NCBI GenBank assembly: GCA_042091375.1
Contig: JBELHO010000032.1
Coordinates: 1 to 36,214 of the forward strand
Source: JBELHO01 sp042091375
Lineage (GTDB): Bacteria > Pseudomonadota > Gammaproteobacteria > Enterobacterales > Alteromonadaceae
DNA: 36,214 nucleotides
Reading direction: 5' to 3'
The notes beneath the pieces were generated by a model, which ran no database searches, was not told where the DNA came from, and saw nothing but the letters and a program-made list of their open reading frames with translations. Every line of letters begins with the position of its first letter. Positions within the stretch are counted from its first letter, which is position 1. Shown here piece after piece: positions 1 to 7,631 of this stretch. Position numbers and translations under genes: made by a program.

Positions 1-347
1 CAACCACTAATTTTATTATTAATCAATATGATAGCGCTTACATAGACCTCCCACGCTATTAATTAACACAAATAAAGTTAATCAATTATCAATATTTAAA
101 CTTTTGTATTTTATAACTTTAATAGGCTCGCTAATACACCAAAATTATTTTTCATCTTATGTAATATGTTAACACTTTTTCTATTTGTCTATGCTTTGAT
201 AAACTTCTCATTATCTCTTTTGGTTTAGTTTTTTAACGTTGAGGTGTCGGTGTTATTTGGCGGCAAAGTGCATTACATTTGCAATACTATCAGGCTCAAT
301 TTTTAATTTCATTGAACGGGAAATTTGAATAAAGTAAATGCTAAAGA
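1..347. other. AT-rich flank with no gene recognised
   Basis: The first 347 bases, downstream of yigB, are strongly AT-rich and interrupted by stops in all frames. I saw no convincing ORF, tRNA-like fold or terminator hairpin. In E. coli uvrD follows yigB; nothing recognisable from uvrD is visible here. Confidence 0.5.
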
Positions 348-1067
348 TTAGCGATTATCTAACAACTGGTAAAGCTCGGTTAATTCAGTCAATTCAATGG
401 TAGGTAAAGTAGTGATGGGCTTGCCGATTTGGTAACAAGACAACCAAGCCGATTGACCGCCAAAGCGATTGGCACCGTAAATGTCACTGTGACCACAATC
501 ACCGACATGCAGTAATTGCTGGCTTGTTATCCCTAAGTGTAGGCAAGCTAGACTAAACATATCGGCTGATGGTTTGAGTTGCATGTCTTGATTGGCTGAA
601 TAGACAGCATCGAAATACGGCCGTAAACCAATTTTACTGGTATCGACATTGCCATTGGTGATGGCCACTAAAGGCCAGCGTTGTTTGAGTGTCGCCAGTA
701 AATCAAGGGTTGCCTTGGGCACTTCAAAATTACTTCGCTCAGCAATAAAATAGGCAAGGGCTTGTTCAGCCATAACGCGAGCATCAGCTTGGCTAAAACC
801 CAAGGCTTTGATACCAAGAAAATAACAGTGTAGTCGCATTTGACCAACATCATTAGCTAATCTAGGCTGGCTTTTGAGTAATTGTTGACGAAATTGACCC
901 CAGTAATGGTGATCGTAATTACCTGATTGACGAGCGGGAAGTTTGTCAGCAAAGTAGTCGACCATTTTTTTTATGGTCGTCAACATAACGGGACCGTTGT
1001 GATACAAGGTATCGTCAAGATCAAAACTGATGGCTTTAAACGGCTTTAGTCGACGGTTAAATCTCAA
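348..1067 (-). CDS. yigB: HAD-superfamily phosphatase, YigB type
   Basis: This 239-residue protein is a haloacid-dehalogenase fold hydrolase. Motif I is DLDDT with the nucleophile Asp16 and acid/base Asp18, motif II lies in AITNGN, the motif III Lys lies in LKPSADMF, and motif IV is GDCGHSD near residue 190. In E. coli YigB dephosphorylates several sugar phosphates and the riboflavin intermediate 5-amino-6-(5-phosphoribitylamino)uracil; that substrate is family knowledge, not shown here. The start is TTG at 1065-1067, supported by an AAGGA Shine-Dalgarno at 1076-1080 with an 8-base gap. The TTG overlaps the stop of a small repeat ORF upstream. The gene follows lptM-lysA-dapF-DUF484 in the same direction, but without the usual xerC in between. 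Confidence 0.88.
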   Translation of the reverse strand: MRFNRRLKPFKAISFDLDDTLYHNGPVMLTTIKKMVDYFADKLPARQSGNYDHHYWGQFRQQLLKSQPRLANDVGQMRLHCYFLGIKALGFSQADARVMAEQALAYFIAERSNFEVPKATLDLLATLKQRWPLVAITNGNVDTSKIGLRPYFDAVYSANQDMQLKPSADMFSLACLHLGITSQQLLHVGDCGHSDIYGANRFGGQSAWLSCYQIGKPITTLPTIELTELTELYQLLDNR

Positions 1068-1204
1068 ACAATGGGTCCTTCTATGCTAAAACTGAACATA
1101 TATTCATTGCACATATACTCATTGAACATACGCTCATTGAACATACGCTCATTGAACATACGCTCATTGAACATACACTCATTAAACATACATAGATTAA
1201 GCAT
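1064..1204 (-). CDS. Possible small ORF made of MFNER pentapeptide repeats (translation unproven)
   Basis: An ATG at 1202-1204 opens a 46-codon frame in which the 15-bp tandem repeat reads as seven five-residue units (MLNLC, MFNEC, MFNER three times, MFNEY, MCNEY) followed by a short unique tail, MFSFSIEGPIV. Its TGA (1064-1066) overlaps the TTG start of yigB (1065-1067), a translational-coupling geometry, and the yigB Shine-Dalgarno lies inside its last codons. Against it: a 15-bp repeat stays open in several of the six frames by chance, there is no strong ribosome site at the first ATG, and I recognise no homologue. It could be a leader peptide or just spacer DNA. Confidence 0.2.
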   Translation of the reverse strand: MLNLCMFNECMFNERMFNERMFNERMFNEYMCNEYMFSFSIEGPIV

Positions 1205-1210
1205 AGACTG
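1091..1210. repeat. 15-bp tandem repeat, eight units
   Basis: Eight head-to-tail 15-base units fill the gap between DUF484 and yigB. The plus-strand consensus is attgaacatacgctc. Units at 1121-1135, 1136-1150 and 1151-1165 are identical, and flanking units diverge progressively by 1-5 bases. Every junction keeps the 15-base register. This fits expansion by slipped replication or unequal crossover. The repeat sits where xerC is found in most gammaproteobacteria. Confidence 0.95.
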
Positions 1211-1232
1211 ACTTTAGACTATAATTCAACGT

Positions 1233-1946
1233 TTAAGGTGCAGCAAACAGTTGTTGATGGATTAATTTGGCAACTAGTTTTCTAAATTGACTCAGCAATA
1301 AGGTGTCCATGCGCGGATCAAAATGCTCTGCGTCTTGACTACTGATCGCCAAAAACCCTAATGATTGTTCACTGTGCTGTAATTTGATCAAAACCACCGA
1401 GCCATCGCTGACATCAGCAAAAATTTTGCATTGCTCAGCTTGCTGTAAGCGACCAAAATAATACTCGTCGAACTGTAAACGACTGTGCATTATGTCACTG
1501 CAATCTTCAGCAATTAAGCTGTCGTGACTTAACTCAACGGTTTTATTCAGCCACAATTTTAATCCCGACAATGACAACAGCTCTGTGGTTGCCTGATACA
1601 AGCAATCCAGTAACTGATCAGCGGTTTGACAATCAATGAGCCGTAAATATAAATCACTGTACAAGATAAACAATTGTTCATTTTGACTGGCAATGACCAT
1701 AAGCTGAGTGATTTCTTCTTCAAGTGCCCCTACTTTGTCACGCAATAAGGTTTGTTGACGCTCTACCAACGATACTGCCCCGCGATGATTATCCGGCAGT
1801 CTTAATGTGGTCAATAGTTCGAGGTGTTTGTTAAAAAATTCAGGATTATCTTGTAAATAACTGACAACTAAATCATCAGATAAGAGTAGTTGTTCTGTCT
1901 GATCGCGCTGCAATTTATGGGTTGTATCTGTGGTTTTTTTATTCAT
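1233..1946 (-). CDS. DUF484 family protein (GAF-like)
   Basis: This 237-residue soluble protein belongs to the DUF484 family, which is normally encoded between dapF and xerC. The N-terminal part has the family signature with VVSYLQDNPEFF near residue 30 and LVERQQTLLRDKV near residue 60. A predicted coiled coil covers about 55-90, followed by a GAF-like domain. No function is established for the family. The ATG start overlaps the dapF stop as ATGA (1943-1946), so the two are probably translationally coupled. Downstream comes the 15-bp repeat instead of xerC. Confidence 0.85.
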   Translation of the reverse strand: MNKKTTDTTHKLQRDQTEQLLLSDDLVVSYLQDNPEFFNKHLELLTTLRLPDNHRGAVSLVERQQTLLRDKVGALEEEITQLMVIASQNEQLFILYSDLYLRLIDCQTADQLLDCLYQATTELLSLSGLKLWLNKTVELSHDSLIAEDCSDIMHSRLQFDEYYFGRLQQAEQCKIFADVSDGSVVLIKLQHSEQSLGFLAISSQDAEHFDPRMDTLLLSQFRKLVAKLIHQQLFAAP

Positions 1947-2773
1947 AATTTTAATTGTCCATCAAAAACATGTAGCGCAGGTCCGGTCATTTTCACTGGG
2001 TTGCCTGGGCCTTTCCAGTAAATGCGCAGTGTGCCACCGGGTAAATTGACCTGTACTTGTTTCGCTAGTTTTTTTTGCATTTGGCCAATGACAACAGCGG
2101 CACATGCACCGCTGCCGCAGGCTAAGGTTTCGGCAGCTCCTCGTTCGTAGACTCTGAGCTGCACCGATTCAGGTGAAATCACCTGCATAAAACCAATATT
2201 GGCTCCTTTGGGGAAACGCGAGTGCACTGAAAGCTCTGCCCCGAGTTCAGCAACCGGTGCTTGGGTAATATCGTCAACGGTAATAACACAATGGGGATTG
2301 CCCATAGACACTGTGCCACACAATACCGTTTCATTGCTGCTGCGCAAAATGTAAGTTCCCTCGGCTTTTTGTGCCGTAAAAGGAATTTTATTAGGTTCAA
2401 ATTGTGGCACCGGCATTGTCACTGACACATTGCCATCTTTTTCAATGAACAAGGTCATGTTACCCGATTGCGTGGAAACGCGAATTTTATTGCGAGCAAT
2501 TAAGCCCTTAATACGCACAAAACGAGCGAAACAACGAGCGCCATTGCCACATTGACTGACTTCACTGCCATCGGCATTAAAAATCCGATAGTGAAAATCT
2601 AAATCGGGATCGTAGGGCGGCTCAACAATCAGCAATTGATCAAAGCCAACCCCGCGATTTCTATCAGCTAAACGGCGTATTTGATCATTGGTTAAATACA
2701 CATTTTGGGTAACATTGTCGATCACCAAAAAGTCGTTACCTAAGCCATGCATCTTGGAAAAATGAACTAACAT
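1943..2773 (-). CDS. dapF: Diaminopimelate epimerase
   Basis: This cytoplasmic enzyme converts LL-diaminopimelate to meso-diaminopimelate for lysine and peptidoglycan synthesis. It has 276 residues, the usual length. The two catalytic cysteines are Cys75 in NADGSEVSQCGNGARC and Cys219 in ETLACGSGAC, the thiol pair of this PLP-independent epimerase. The N-terminal MHGLGNDFLVID is also typical. The gene lies 48 bases downstream of lysA, whose product decarboxylates the meso-DAP made here, and its stop overlaps the DUF484 start. The run lptM-lysA-dapF-DUF484 looks like one operon. Confidence 0.97.
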   Translation of the reverse strand: MLVHFSKMHGLGNDFLVIDNVTQNVYLTNDQIRRLADRNRGVGFDQLLIVEPPYDPDLDFHYRIFNADGSEVSQCGNGARCFARFVRIKGLIARNKIRVSTQSGNMTLFIEKDGNVSVTMPVPQFEPNKIPFTAQKAEGTYILRSSNETVLCGTVSMGNPHCVITVDDITQAPVAELGAELSVHSRFPKGANIGFMQVISPESVQLRVYERGAAETLACGSGACAAVVIGQMQKKLAKQVQVNLPGGTLRIYWKGPGNPVKMTGPALHVFDGQLKL

Positions 2774-2821
2774 CTATTTATCATTCTCTTATAATTATTT
2801 TGCGCACCGCGCCAGCTAACT

Positions 2822-4072
2822 TCAGGGCAACAAACACTCGCCTTGCCATAATTGTTCGATGGTTTCCCGTTGACGGATCACGTACGACTGCTCACCATCT
2901 ACCATTAATTCAGCAGCGCGAGGACGACTGTTGTAATTTGAGCTCATGGTAAAGCCATAGGCTCCAGAAGAGCGAACAGCAAGATAATCGCCAGCAACAA
3001 TAGATAAATCTCTTGCTTTACCGAGAAAATCACCCGTTTCACAAACCGGACCGACAATGTCATAGCGGGCTTTGCCAGCGCTGCTACTATTGTCGACGGG
3101 GATGATATTTTGCCAGGCTTGGTAAAGTGCCGGACGGATCAAATCATTCATGGCTGCATCGACGATCGCAAAATTGCGACCGGCATTGGTTTTGATCAGC
3201 TCCACTTCGGTGATCAATACGCCTGCATTGGCCATAATCGCACGACCTGGCTCGTAGAGTAAGGTGAGATCTCTACCGGTTAATTTATCGGCAATTGCTT
3301 TGGCATATTCTTGCGGATGTGGCGGTTGCTCATCGTCGTAACAAACTCCTAAACCGCCACCAACATCGATATGTGAAAGTGCGATCCCTTGCTCACTTAA
3401 CTTATCGACCAATAATAACACTCGATCAAGGGCATCTAAAAACGGTGCGACTTGGGTCAGTTGCGAGCCGATGTGGCTATCGATACCTTTAACGTCGATA
3501 TGTGAATATTGTTGAGCTTTTTGATACAAGGCTGGGGCTTCATCAATACTGATCCCAAATTTATTTTCTTTTAAGCCGGTAGAAATATAGGGGTGGGTAC
3601 CGGCATCGACATCGGGGTTGACGCGAAAAGAAATCGGTGCGCGTTTATCTAATTTTTTGGCAACCGCCTGGATGCGATCTAACTCCGCCGCCGATTCAAC
3701 ATTGAAACAATAAATACCGCGCTCTAAAGCAAAAGCAATTTCTTCCGATGTTTTACCAACACCTGAGAACACCACTTTGCTAACATCGCCACCCGCTTCG
3801 ATAACCCGACACAATTCACCTTTAGAGACAATATCAAAGCCCGAGCCCAAACGCGCCATAATATTCAGTACCGCAATATTACTGTTGGCCTTTACCGCAT
3901 AACAAACCATGTGTGGGCGTTCGCCCGCCGCCTGATCAAAGGCATGCCAGTGCCTTTCTATAGTGGCTCGTGAATAGATAAATAATGGGGTGCCGTGATT
4001 TTTTGCTAAATCACTAACAGCGCAATCTTCCGCATAGAGCTGATCGCGTTTATAATTAAAAAAATCTACCAC
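2822..4072 (-). CDS. lysA: Diaminopimelate decarboxylase
   Basis: This PLP enzyme catalyses the last step of lysine synthesis, meso-DAP to L-lysine plus CO2. The 416 residues show the fold-type III (alanine-racemase-like) pattern: the PLP lysine is Lys61 in CYAVKANSN, followed by SHIGSQL, a glycine-rich IDVGGGLG phosphate loop, EPGRAI, and the dimer-active-site CETGDFLG. The start is GTG at 4070-4072, preceded by an AGGGA ribosome site 6 bases away, and it overlaps the lptM stop by 7 bases. It is followed by dapF, so two consecutive pathway enzymes are co-transcribed. Confidence 0.97.
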   Translation of the reverse strand: MVDFFNYKRDQLYAEDCAVSDLAKNHGTPLFIYSRATIERHWHAFDQAAGERPHMVCYAVKANSNIAVLNIMARLGSGFDIVSKGELCRVIEAGGDVSKVVFSGVGKTSEEIAFALERGIYCFNVESAAELDRIQAVAKKLDKRAPISFRVNPDVDAGTHPYISTGLKENKFGISIDEAPALYQKAQQYSHIDVKGIDSHIGSQLTQVAPFLDALDRVLLLVDKLSEQGIALSHIDVGGGLGVCYDDEQPPHPQEYAKAIADKLTGRDLTLLYEPGRAIMANAGVLITEVELIKTNAGRNFAIVDAAMNDLIRPALYQAWQNIIPVDNSSSAGKARYDIVGPVCETGDFLGKARDLSIVAGDYLAVRSSGAYGFTMSSNYNSRPRAAELMVDGEQSYVIRQRETIEQLWQGECLLP

Positions 4073-4227
4073 AAATTTTCCCTTTGATTATTGGAAGGTT
4101 GAGCTTGTTCAGTGTTATTATCATTTTGCTTTTCTGGTGTTTGGTACAAAGGTCCCTTCATACCACAACCCGCGAGCAATAGATTGAGCACTAAAAAAGT
4201 AAAAATAATTGAATTGAATTTACGCAT
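4066..4227 (-). CDS. lptM: LptM (YifL) small lipoprotein
   Basis: This is a short lipoprotein with a clear lipobox, LLAGC, followed by GMKGPLY, the conserved motif of LptM/YifL, the protein that assists LptD maturation in the outer membrane. The frame is open to an ATG at 4254 (62 residues), but the internal ATG at 4225-4227 gives a conventional 20-residue signal peptide starting MRKFNSIIF with Cys21 as the lipidated residue, so I prefer it. Neither start has a strong Shine-Dalgarno. The C-terminal half is a low-complexity Gln/Asn-rich tail. Its stop overlaps the lysA GTG. The position upstream of lysA-dapF and divergent from cyaY is typical. Confidence 0.85.
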   Translation of the reverse strand: MRKFNSIIFTFLVLNLLLAGCGMKGPLYQTPEKQNDNNTEQAQPSNNQRENLW

Positions 4228-4265
4228 TTTATATTTAATCGATTTTTTTCCCATGATAGACGTTT

Positions 4266-4271
4266 TATAAT
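4266..4271 (+). promoter_or_regulatory. Possible -10 element for cyaY-hemCDXY
   Basis: A perfect TATAAT lies 64 bases upstream of the cyaY ATG. The region 17 bases upstream is a T-run that matches TTGACA poorly, so the promoter call is weak. It is the only obvious -10 in the short lptM/cyaY divergent gap. Confidence 0.3.
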
Positions 4272-4296
4272 CACATGACTATCACTTAGCAACGAA

Positions 4297-4325
4297 ACAA
4301 AAGCGATTTTTCGCATTTTTGTCAA
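4297..4325 (-). promoter_or_regulatory. Possible promoter for lptM-lysA-dapF
   Basis: On the minus strand a perfect -35 TTGACA (complement of 4320-4325) is followed after 17 bases by a poor -10, TTTTGT (complement of 4297-4302, 3 of 6 to consensus). It overlaps the cyaY ribosome site on the other strand. Seen by eye only. Confidence 0.3.
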
Positions 4326-4335
4326 AGGATCAAGC

Positions 4336-4656
4336 ATGAATGATACTGAGTATAATGTTTTAGCCGATGATTTACTTTTGGCTATTGAAGAAGCCATTGA
4401 AGATTGTGGCGTCGACATAGATTACGAGGGAGTGAGTGGTCTATTAACCCTGACCTTCAAAAACAGCAGTAAGATTATCATCAACAAGCAAGCGCCCTTG
4501 CATGAAATATGGGTGGCAACAAAGTACAATGGTCATCATTTTCACGTTATTGATCAGCAATGGATAGACAAACGTGGTGCTGGCGAGTTTTGGCAATTTA
4601 TCTCCAGTGCGGTGAGTAAACAAGCCGAAGTAGAACTCAAACTCAACGCTGAATAA
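4336..4656 (+). CDS. cyaY: Frataxin-like iron donor CyaY
   Basis: This 106-residue cytoplasmic protein is bacterial frataxin, which binds iron and modulates Fe-S cluster assembly by IscS. The acidic first helix (DDLLLAIEEAIEDCG) supplies the iron-binding ridge. The beta-sheet surface has SGLLTLTF, IWVATKYNGHHF and the WIDKRGAGEFW signature. The ATG is preceded by AAGGA with a 6-base gap. It is only 14 bases upstream of hemC on the same strand. In E. coli cyaA separates these two genes; here they appear to form one operon, placing an iron-handling protein at the head of the haem gene run. Confidence 0.95.
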   Translation: MNDTEYNVLADDLLLAIEEAIEDCGVDIDYEGVSGLLTLTFKNSSKIIINKQAPLHEIWVATKYNGHHFHVIDQQWIDKRGAGEFWQFISSAVSKQAEVELKLNAE

Positions 4657-4670
4657 TCTAAGAGACTCTT

Positions 4671-5603
4671 ATGACTAACAATACGGTCCGTATAGCAACT
4701 CGAAAAAGTGCCTTAGCCCTGTGGCAAGCAGAGTATGTGAAAGCACAATTAGAGCACTTTCATCAGGATATACAGGTAGAGCTGGTGCCGATGACCACTA
4801 AAGGCGATATTATTTTAGACACACCACTGGCCAAAGTCGGTGGCAAAGGGCTGTTTGTCAAAGAGCTTGAAGTTGCTATGCTTGAAAATCGCGCCGATAT
4901 TGCGGTGCATTCAATGAAAGATGTGCCAATTGCCTTTCCCCCGGGCTTGGGATTAGAAGTGATCTGCCCAAGAGAAGATCCTCGCGATGCCTTGGTATCA
5001 AATACAGTCAAATCAATTGCAGAATTACCGCATGGCGCTGTACTTGGCACTTCGAGTTTACGCCGTCAATGCCAAATCAAGGCGCTTCGCCCCGACTTAG
5101 ACGTACGCGATCTGCGCGGCAATGTTAACACCCGCTTACACAAACTTGATCAGGGTGAGTATGACGCTATTATCTTAGCCGCAGCTGGCCTGATCCGCCT
5201 CAATATGGTGGAGCGTATTCAACAATATATTGCCCCCGAAGTGATGCTGCCGGCCAATGGCCAAGGCGCTGTTGGTATCGAATGTCGCAGCGACGACACG
5301 GTGATCAAAGCCCTTCTTGCTCCTTTAGCTTGCTCGGCAACTGATATCAGGGTGACCGCTGAACGCGCGATGAACCGAGCCTTAGAAGGCGGATGCCAAG
5401 TGCCTATTGGTAGCTACGCTACCATTAAAGACGGTACCTTATGGTTGCGAGGTTTAGTCGGTAGCATTGATGGTTCGCAAATTTTACAAGCGGATATTGC
5501 TGGTGCTTGTGATTGTGCAGAGCAATTGGGAACCTCCCTAGCAGAGCAATTATTAGCCCTTGGTGCCGACAAAATATTGCGTCAAGTGTATGAGCAACAA
5601 TAG
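4671..5603 (+). CDS. hemC: Hydroxymethylbilane synthase (porphobilinogen deaminase)
   Basis: The enzyme polymerises four porphobilinogen molecules into hydroxymethylbilane. Its 310 residues match the family length. Visible signatures are RIATRKSALALWQA at the N-terminus, the catalytic Asp84 in HSMKDVP, the arginine-rich GTSSLRRQCQ and DLRGNVNTRL, and Cys242 in EGGCQVPIG, which carries the dipyrromethane cofactor. The substrate is made by HemB, encoded elsewhere in this window. The 3' end overlaps hemD. Confidence 0.98.
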   Translation: MTNNTVRIATRKSALALWQAEYVKAQLEHFHQDIQVELVPMTTKGDIILDTPLAKVGGKGLFVKELEVAMLENRADIAVHSMKDVPIAFPPGLGLEVICPREDPRDALVSNTVKSIAELPHGAVLGTSSLRRQCQIKALRPDLDVRDLRGNVNTRLHKLDQGEYDAIILAAAGLIRLNMVERIQQYIAPEVMLPANGQGAVGIECRSDDTVIKALLAPLACSATDIRVTAERAMNRALEGGCQVPIGSYATIKDGTLWLRGLVGSIDGSQILQADIAGACDCAEQLGTSLAEQLLALGADKILRQVYEQQ

Positions 5604-6336
5604 ACCCTGTGTGTTGATAACCCGCCCTGAAGTATCAGGGCAGTTATTGGCTAAGCATTTAGACAAGTTTGGTATTTGTTCAATATGTCAGCCGTTGTTT
5701 GATTATCAGCCATTGCCCAGTTCGCCTGCCCTGAAAAAATTGATCAATGAACATAATTCAGCCATTATTATTTTTATCAGTGTAGCTGCTGTTGACTATG
5801 CCGCGCGTAGCTATTCATTAGCCCGGTGGCAAAATAACCGCGTACTTGCGGTGGGACCGCAAAGCCAGTTGGCATTGGCAAAATATCATATCAACGCTGA
5901 AATTCCTTTGCGTTCTGACAGCGAAGGGCTGTTGCAGCATCCGTTGTTGCAATCGGTAAACAATCAACATATTTTTATTGTCAGAGGCGATGGCGGTCGC
6001 GAGTTGCTCAAACAACAACTCAGCCAACGCGGTGCCCATGTGCATTATTTACAAACGTATCAAAGGCAATGGCGTTCCTTTAGCAAAGACACAGGCCAAC
6101 AATGGCAAAACAATGAGATTAATTGTATTGTTGTCACCAGTAACGCTATATTAGATAAGACTATTGCGTTAATGAATACGGTGGCAGCACCATGGAAATT
6201 CACTTGTTTATGGGTGGTCGCCAGTGAACGCATTAAACAGAGTGCAGAGCAGCACGGAATACTAAAAGTAGTCAATGCAAATGGCGCTAACAATGAAGCA
6301 ATATCAACTGCTATTCGTCAATATGGAATGAACTGA
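5590..6336 (+). CDS. hemD: Uroporphyrinogen-III synthase
   Basis: HemD closes and inverts ring D of hydroxymethylbilane to make uroporphyrinogen III. The sequence is divergent, as is normal for this family, but begins with the typical VLITRPEVSGQLL and contains AVGPQSQLAL, a DSEGLL region, the IVRGDGGRELL loop and VVTSNAIL. The frame can be extended to a TTG at 5560, but I prefer the ATG at 5590 (248 residues), giving a 14-base overlap with hemC; no strong ribosome site is present, consistent with translational coupling. The stop TGA overlaps the hemX ATG by one base. Position between hemC and hemX strongly supports the call. Confidence 0.93.
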   Translation: MSNNRPCVLITRPEVSGQLLAKHLDKFGICSICQPLFDYQPLPSSPALKKLINEHNSAIIIFISVAAVDYAARSYSLARWQNNRVLAVGPQSQLALAKYHINAEIPLRSDSEGLLQHPLLQSVNNQHIFIVRGDGGRELLKQQLSQRGAHVHYLQTYQRQWRSFSKDTGQQWQNNEINCIVVTSNAILDKTIALMNTVAAPWKFTCLWVVASERIKQSAEQHGILKVVNANGANNEAISTAIRQYGMN

Positions 6337-7631
6337 TGACCGATGAAAAACCTATCGCAAAACCGCCGGTAACTAACAGCACTGCAAAAGATAAACTACA
6401 GGCTGGAAAAGTGCCAGCGGCGACTATTGACAGTAAATCAACAAAAAAAACCTCACCTGGCAATGCCTCTGTGGCCAATAAAACTACAAATACCAATGGT
6501 CAAAACAAGGTGTCAAAAATAGCAGTATTCACCTTATTATTGGTGATTATTATCATTGCCGCGATGGCAAGTGCGGTTGTTTTTTATCAACGACAACACC
6601 TTGTACTTCAACAACAACTGCAAGATCAAATTGCTAGCTCAGTTCAACAACAAAGCATCGAGATAAAACAACAGTTTGATCAGCAACTAGGCAATTATCA
6701 ACAGACAACAACCGATAGTATAACCGCACAACTCAATGATGCTACTCAGTCGAATCTATCGGCTATGTCGATACTAGAGCAAAGGGTTAACCAACAAATA
6801 ACCGCCAAACCAACAGACTGGTTACTCAATGAAGCAGAATATCTTATCCGCATGGCATCTCGAAGTCTTTGGTTGCACCAAGACAGTCAAGCAGCGATAA
6901 AATTGCTGATTGCTGCAGATGCTCAGTTCAAGCAAAAAACCCAGACTAAGTATTTAGTGCTCAGACAACTGATCCAAGAGGATATTGCTCAGTTACGCGC
7001 TATCCCAGCATTAACCACTGAAGACGCGGTGTTATCTTTGCTGGCATTAACAAAACAGGTGATGTCCTTACCTTTGGCGCACGGTAAAAAAGAACAGATA
7101 GTGGCAGTCACACCCGAGTTATCCTCTGACATTGCCGATTGGCGCAGTAATTTATTGATCACATGGAATAAATTTAAACAAGATTATTTTACCCTGCGCC
7201 CCATCAATGCCAATATTCAACCTTTATTGGCACCTGAATACCAGCAGCATTTGCGGCAAAATTTGGCACTTAAAATCCAACTGGCTATTTGGGCGGCAAC
7301 AGAGCATAAATCCAGTCTTTTTAAACAAGCACTCACTGATATTAGTCAATGGCTAACCGCATATTTTGACATGGCAGAGACAGCAAATATTGCCTTTAAC
7401 ACCAAAATCAATGAGTTACACGCCCAAATTATCAATATTGATGGCCCCATTGAACTGCGTTCACTTCTCGCCCTTCAGCAAGAAATTAACCAGCAACTGT
7501 TAGACAATACTGAGACTAAATTACCGCTGAATAAACCCAGCGCTGATGACGATAACGATGCTGTTGAACAGCCCCTGCCGACTGCTGATGACAGATCAGT
7601 AAAAAAGACAAAGGCTAAGGACAACGCATGA
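6336..7631 (+). CDS. hemX: HemX-like membrane protein
   Basis: This 431-residue inner-membrane protein belongs to the HemX family encoded in gammaproteobacterial hemCDXY operons. It has a hydrophilic, Lys/Thr-rich cytoplasmic N-terminus of about 60 residues, one membrane segment at about 62-84, a Gln-rich coiled coil to about 150, then the family core beginning WLLNEAEYLIRMASRSLWL. Despite the name, it is not a proven uroporphyrinogen methyltransferase: no SAM-binding motif is visible. The start overlaps the hemD stop (TGATG) and the stop overlaps the hemY start (ATGA). Confidence 0.9.
   Translation: MTDEKPIAKPPVTNSTAKDKLQAGKVPAATIDSKSTKKTSPGNASVANKTTNTNGQNKVSKIAVFTLLLVIIIIAAMASAVVFYQRQHLVLQQQLQDQIASSVQQQSIEIKQQFDQQLGNYQQTTTDSITAQLNDATQSNLSAMSILEQRVNQQITAKPTDWLLNEAEYLIRMASRSLWLHQDSQAAIKLLIAADAQFKQKTQTKYLVLRQLIQEDIAQLRAIPALTTEDAVLSLLALTKQVMSLPLAHGKKEQIVAVTPELSSDIADWRSNLLITWNKFKQDYFTLRPINANIQPLLAPEYQQHLRQNLALKIQLAIWAATEHKSSLFKQALTDISQWLTAYFDMAETANIAFNTKINELHAQIINIDGPIELRSLLALQQEINQQLLDNTETKLPLNKPSADDDNDAVEQPLPTADDRSVKKTKAKDNA

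Noticed and set aside
4763..5050. 95-codon open frame antisense to hemC
   Set aside because: It is fully inside hemC, has no recognisable protein features and reflects codon bias of the opposite strand.
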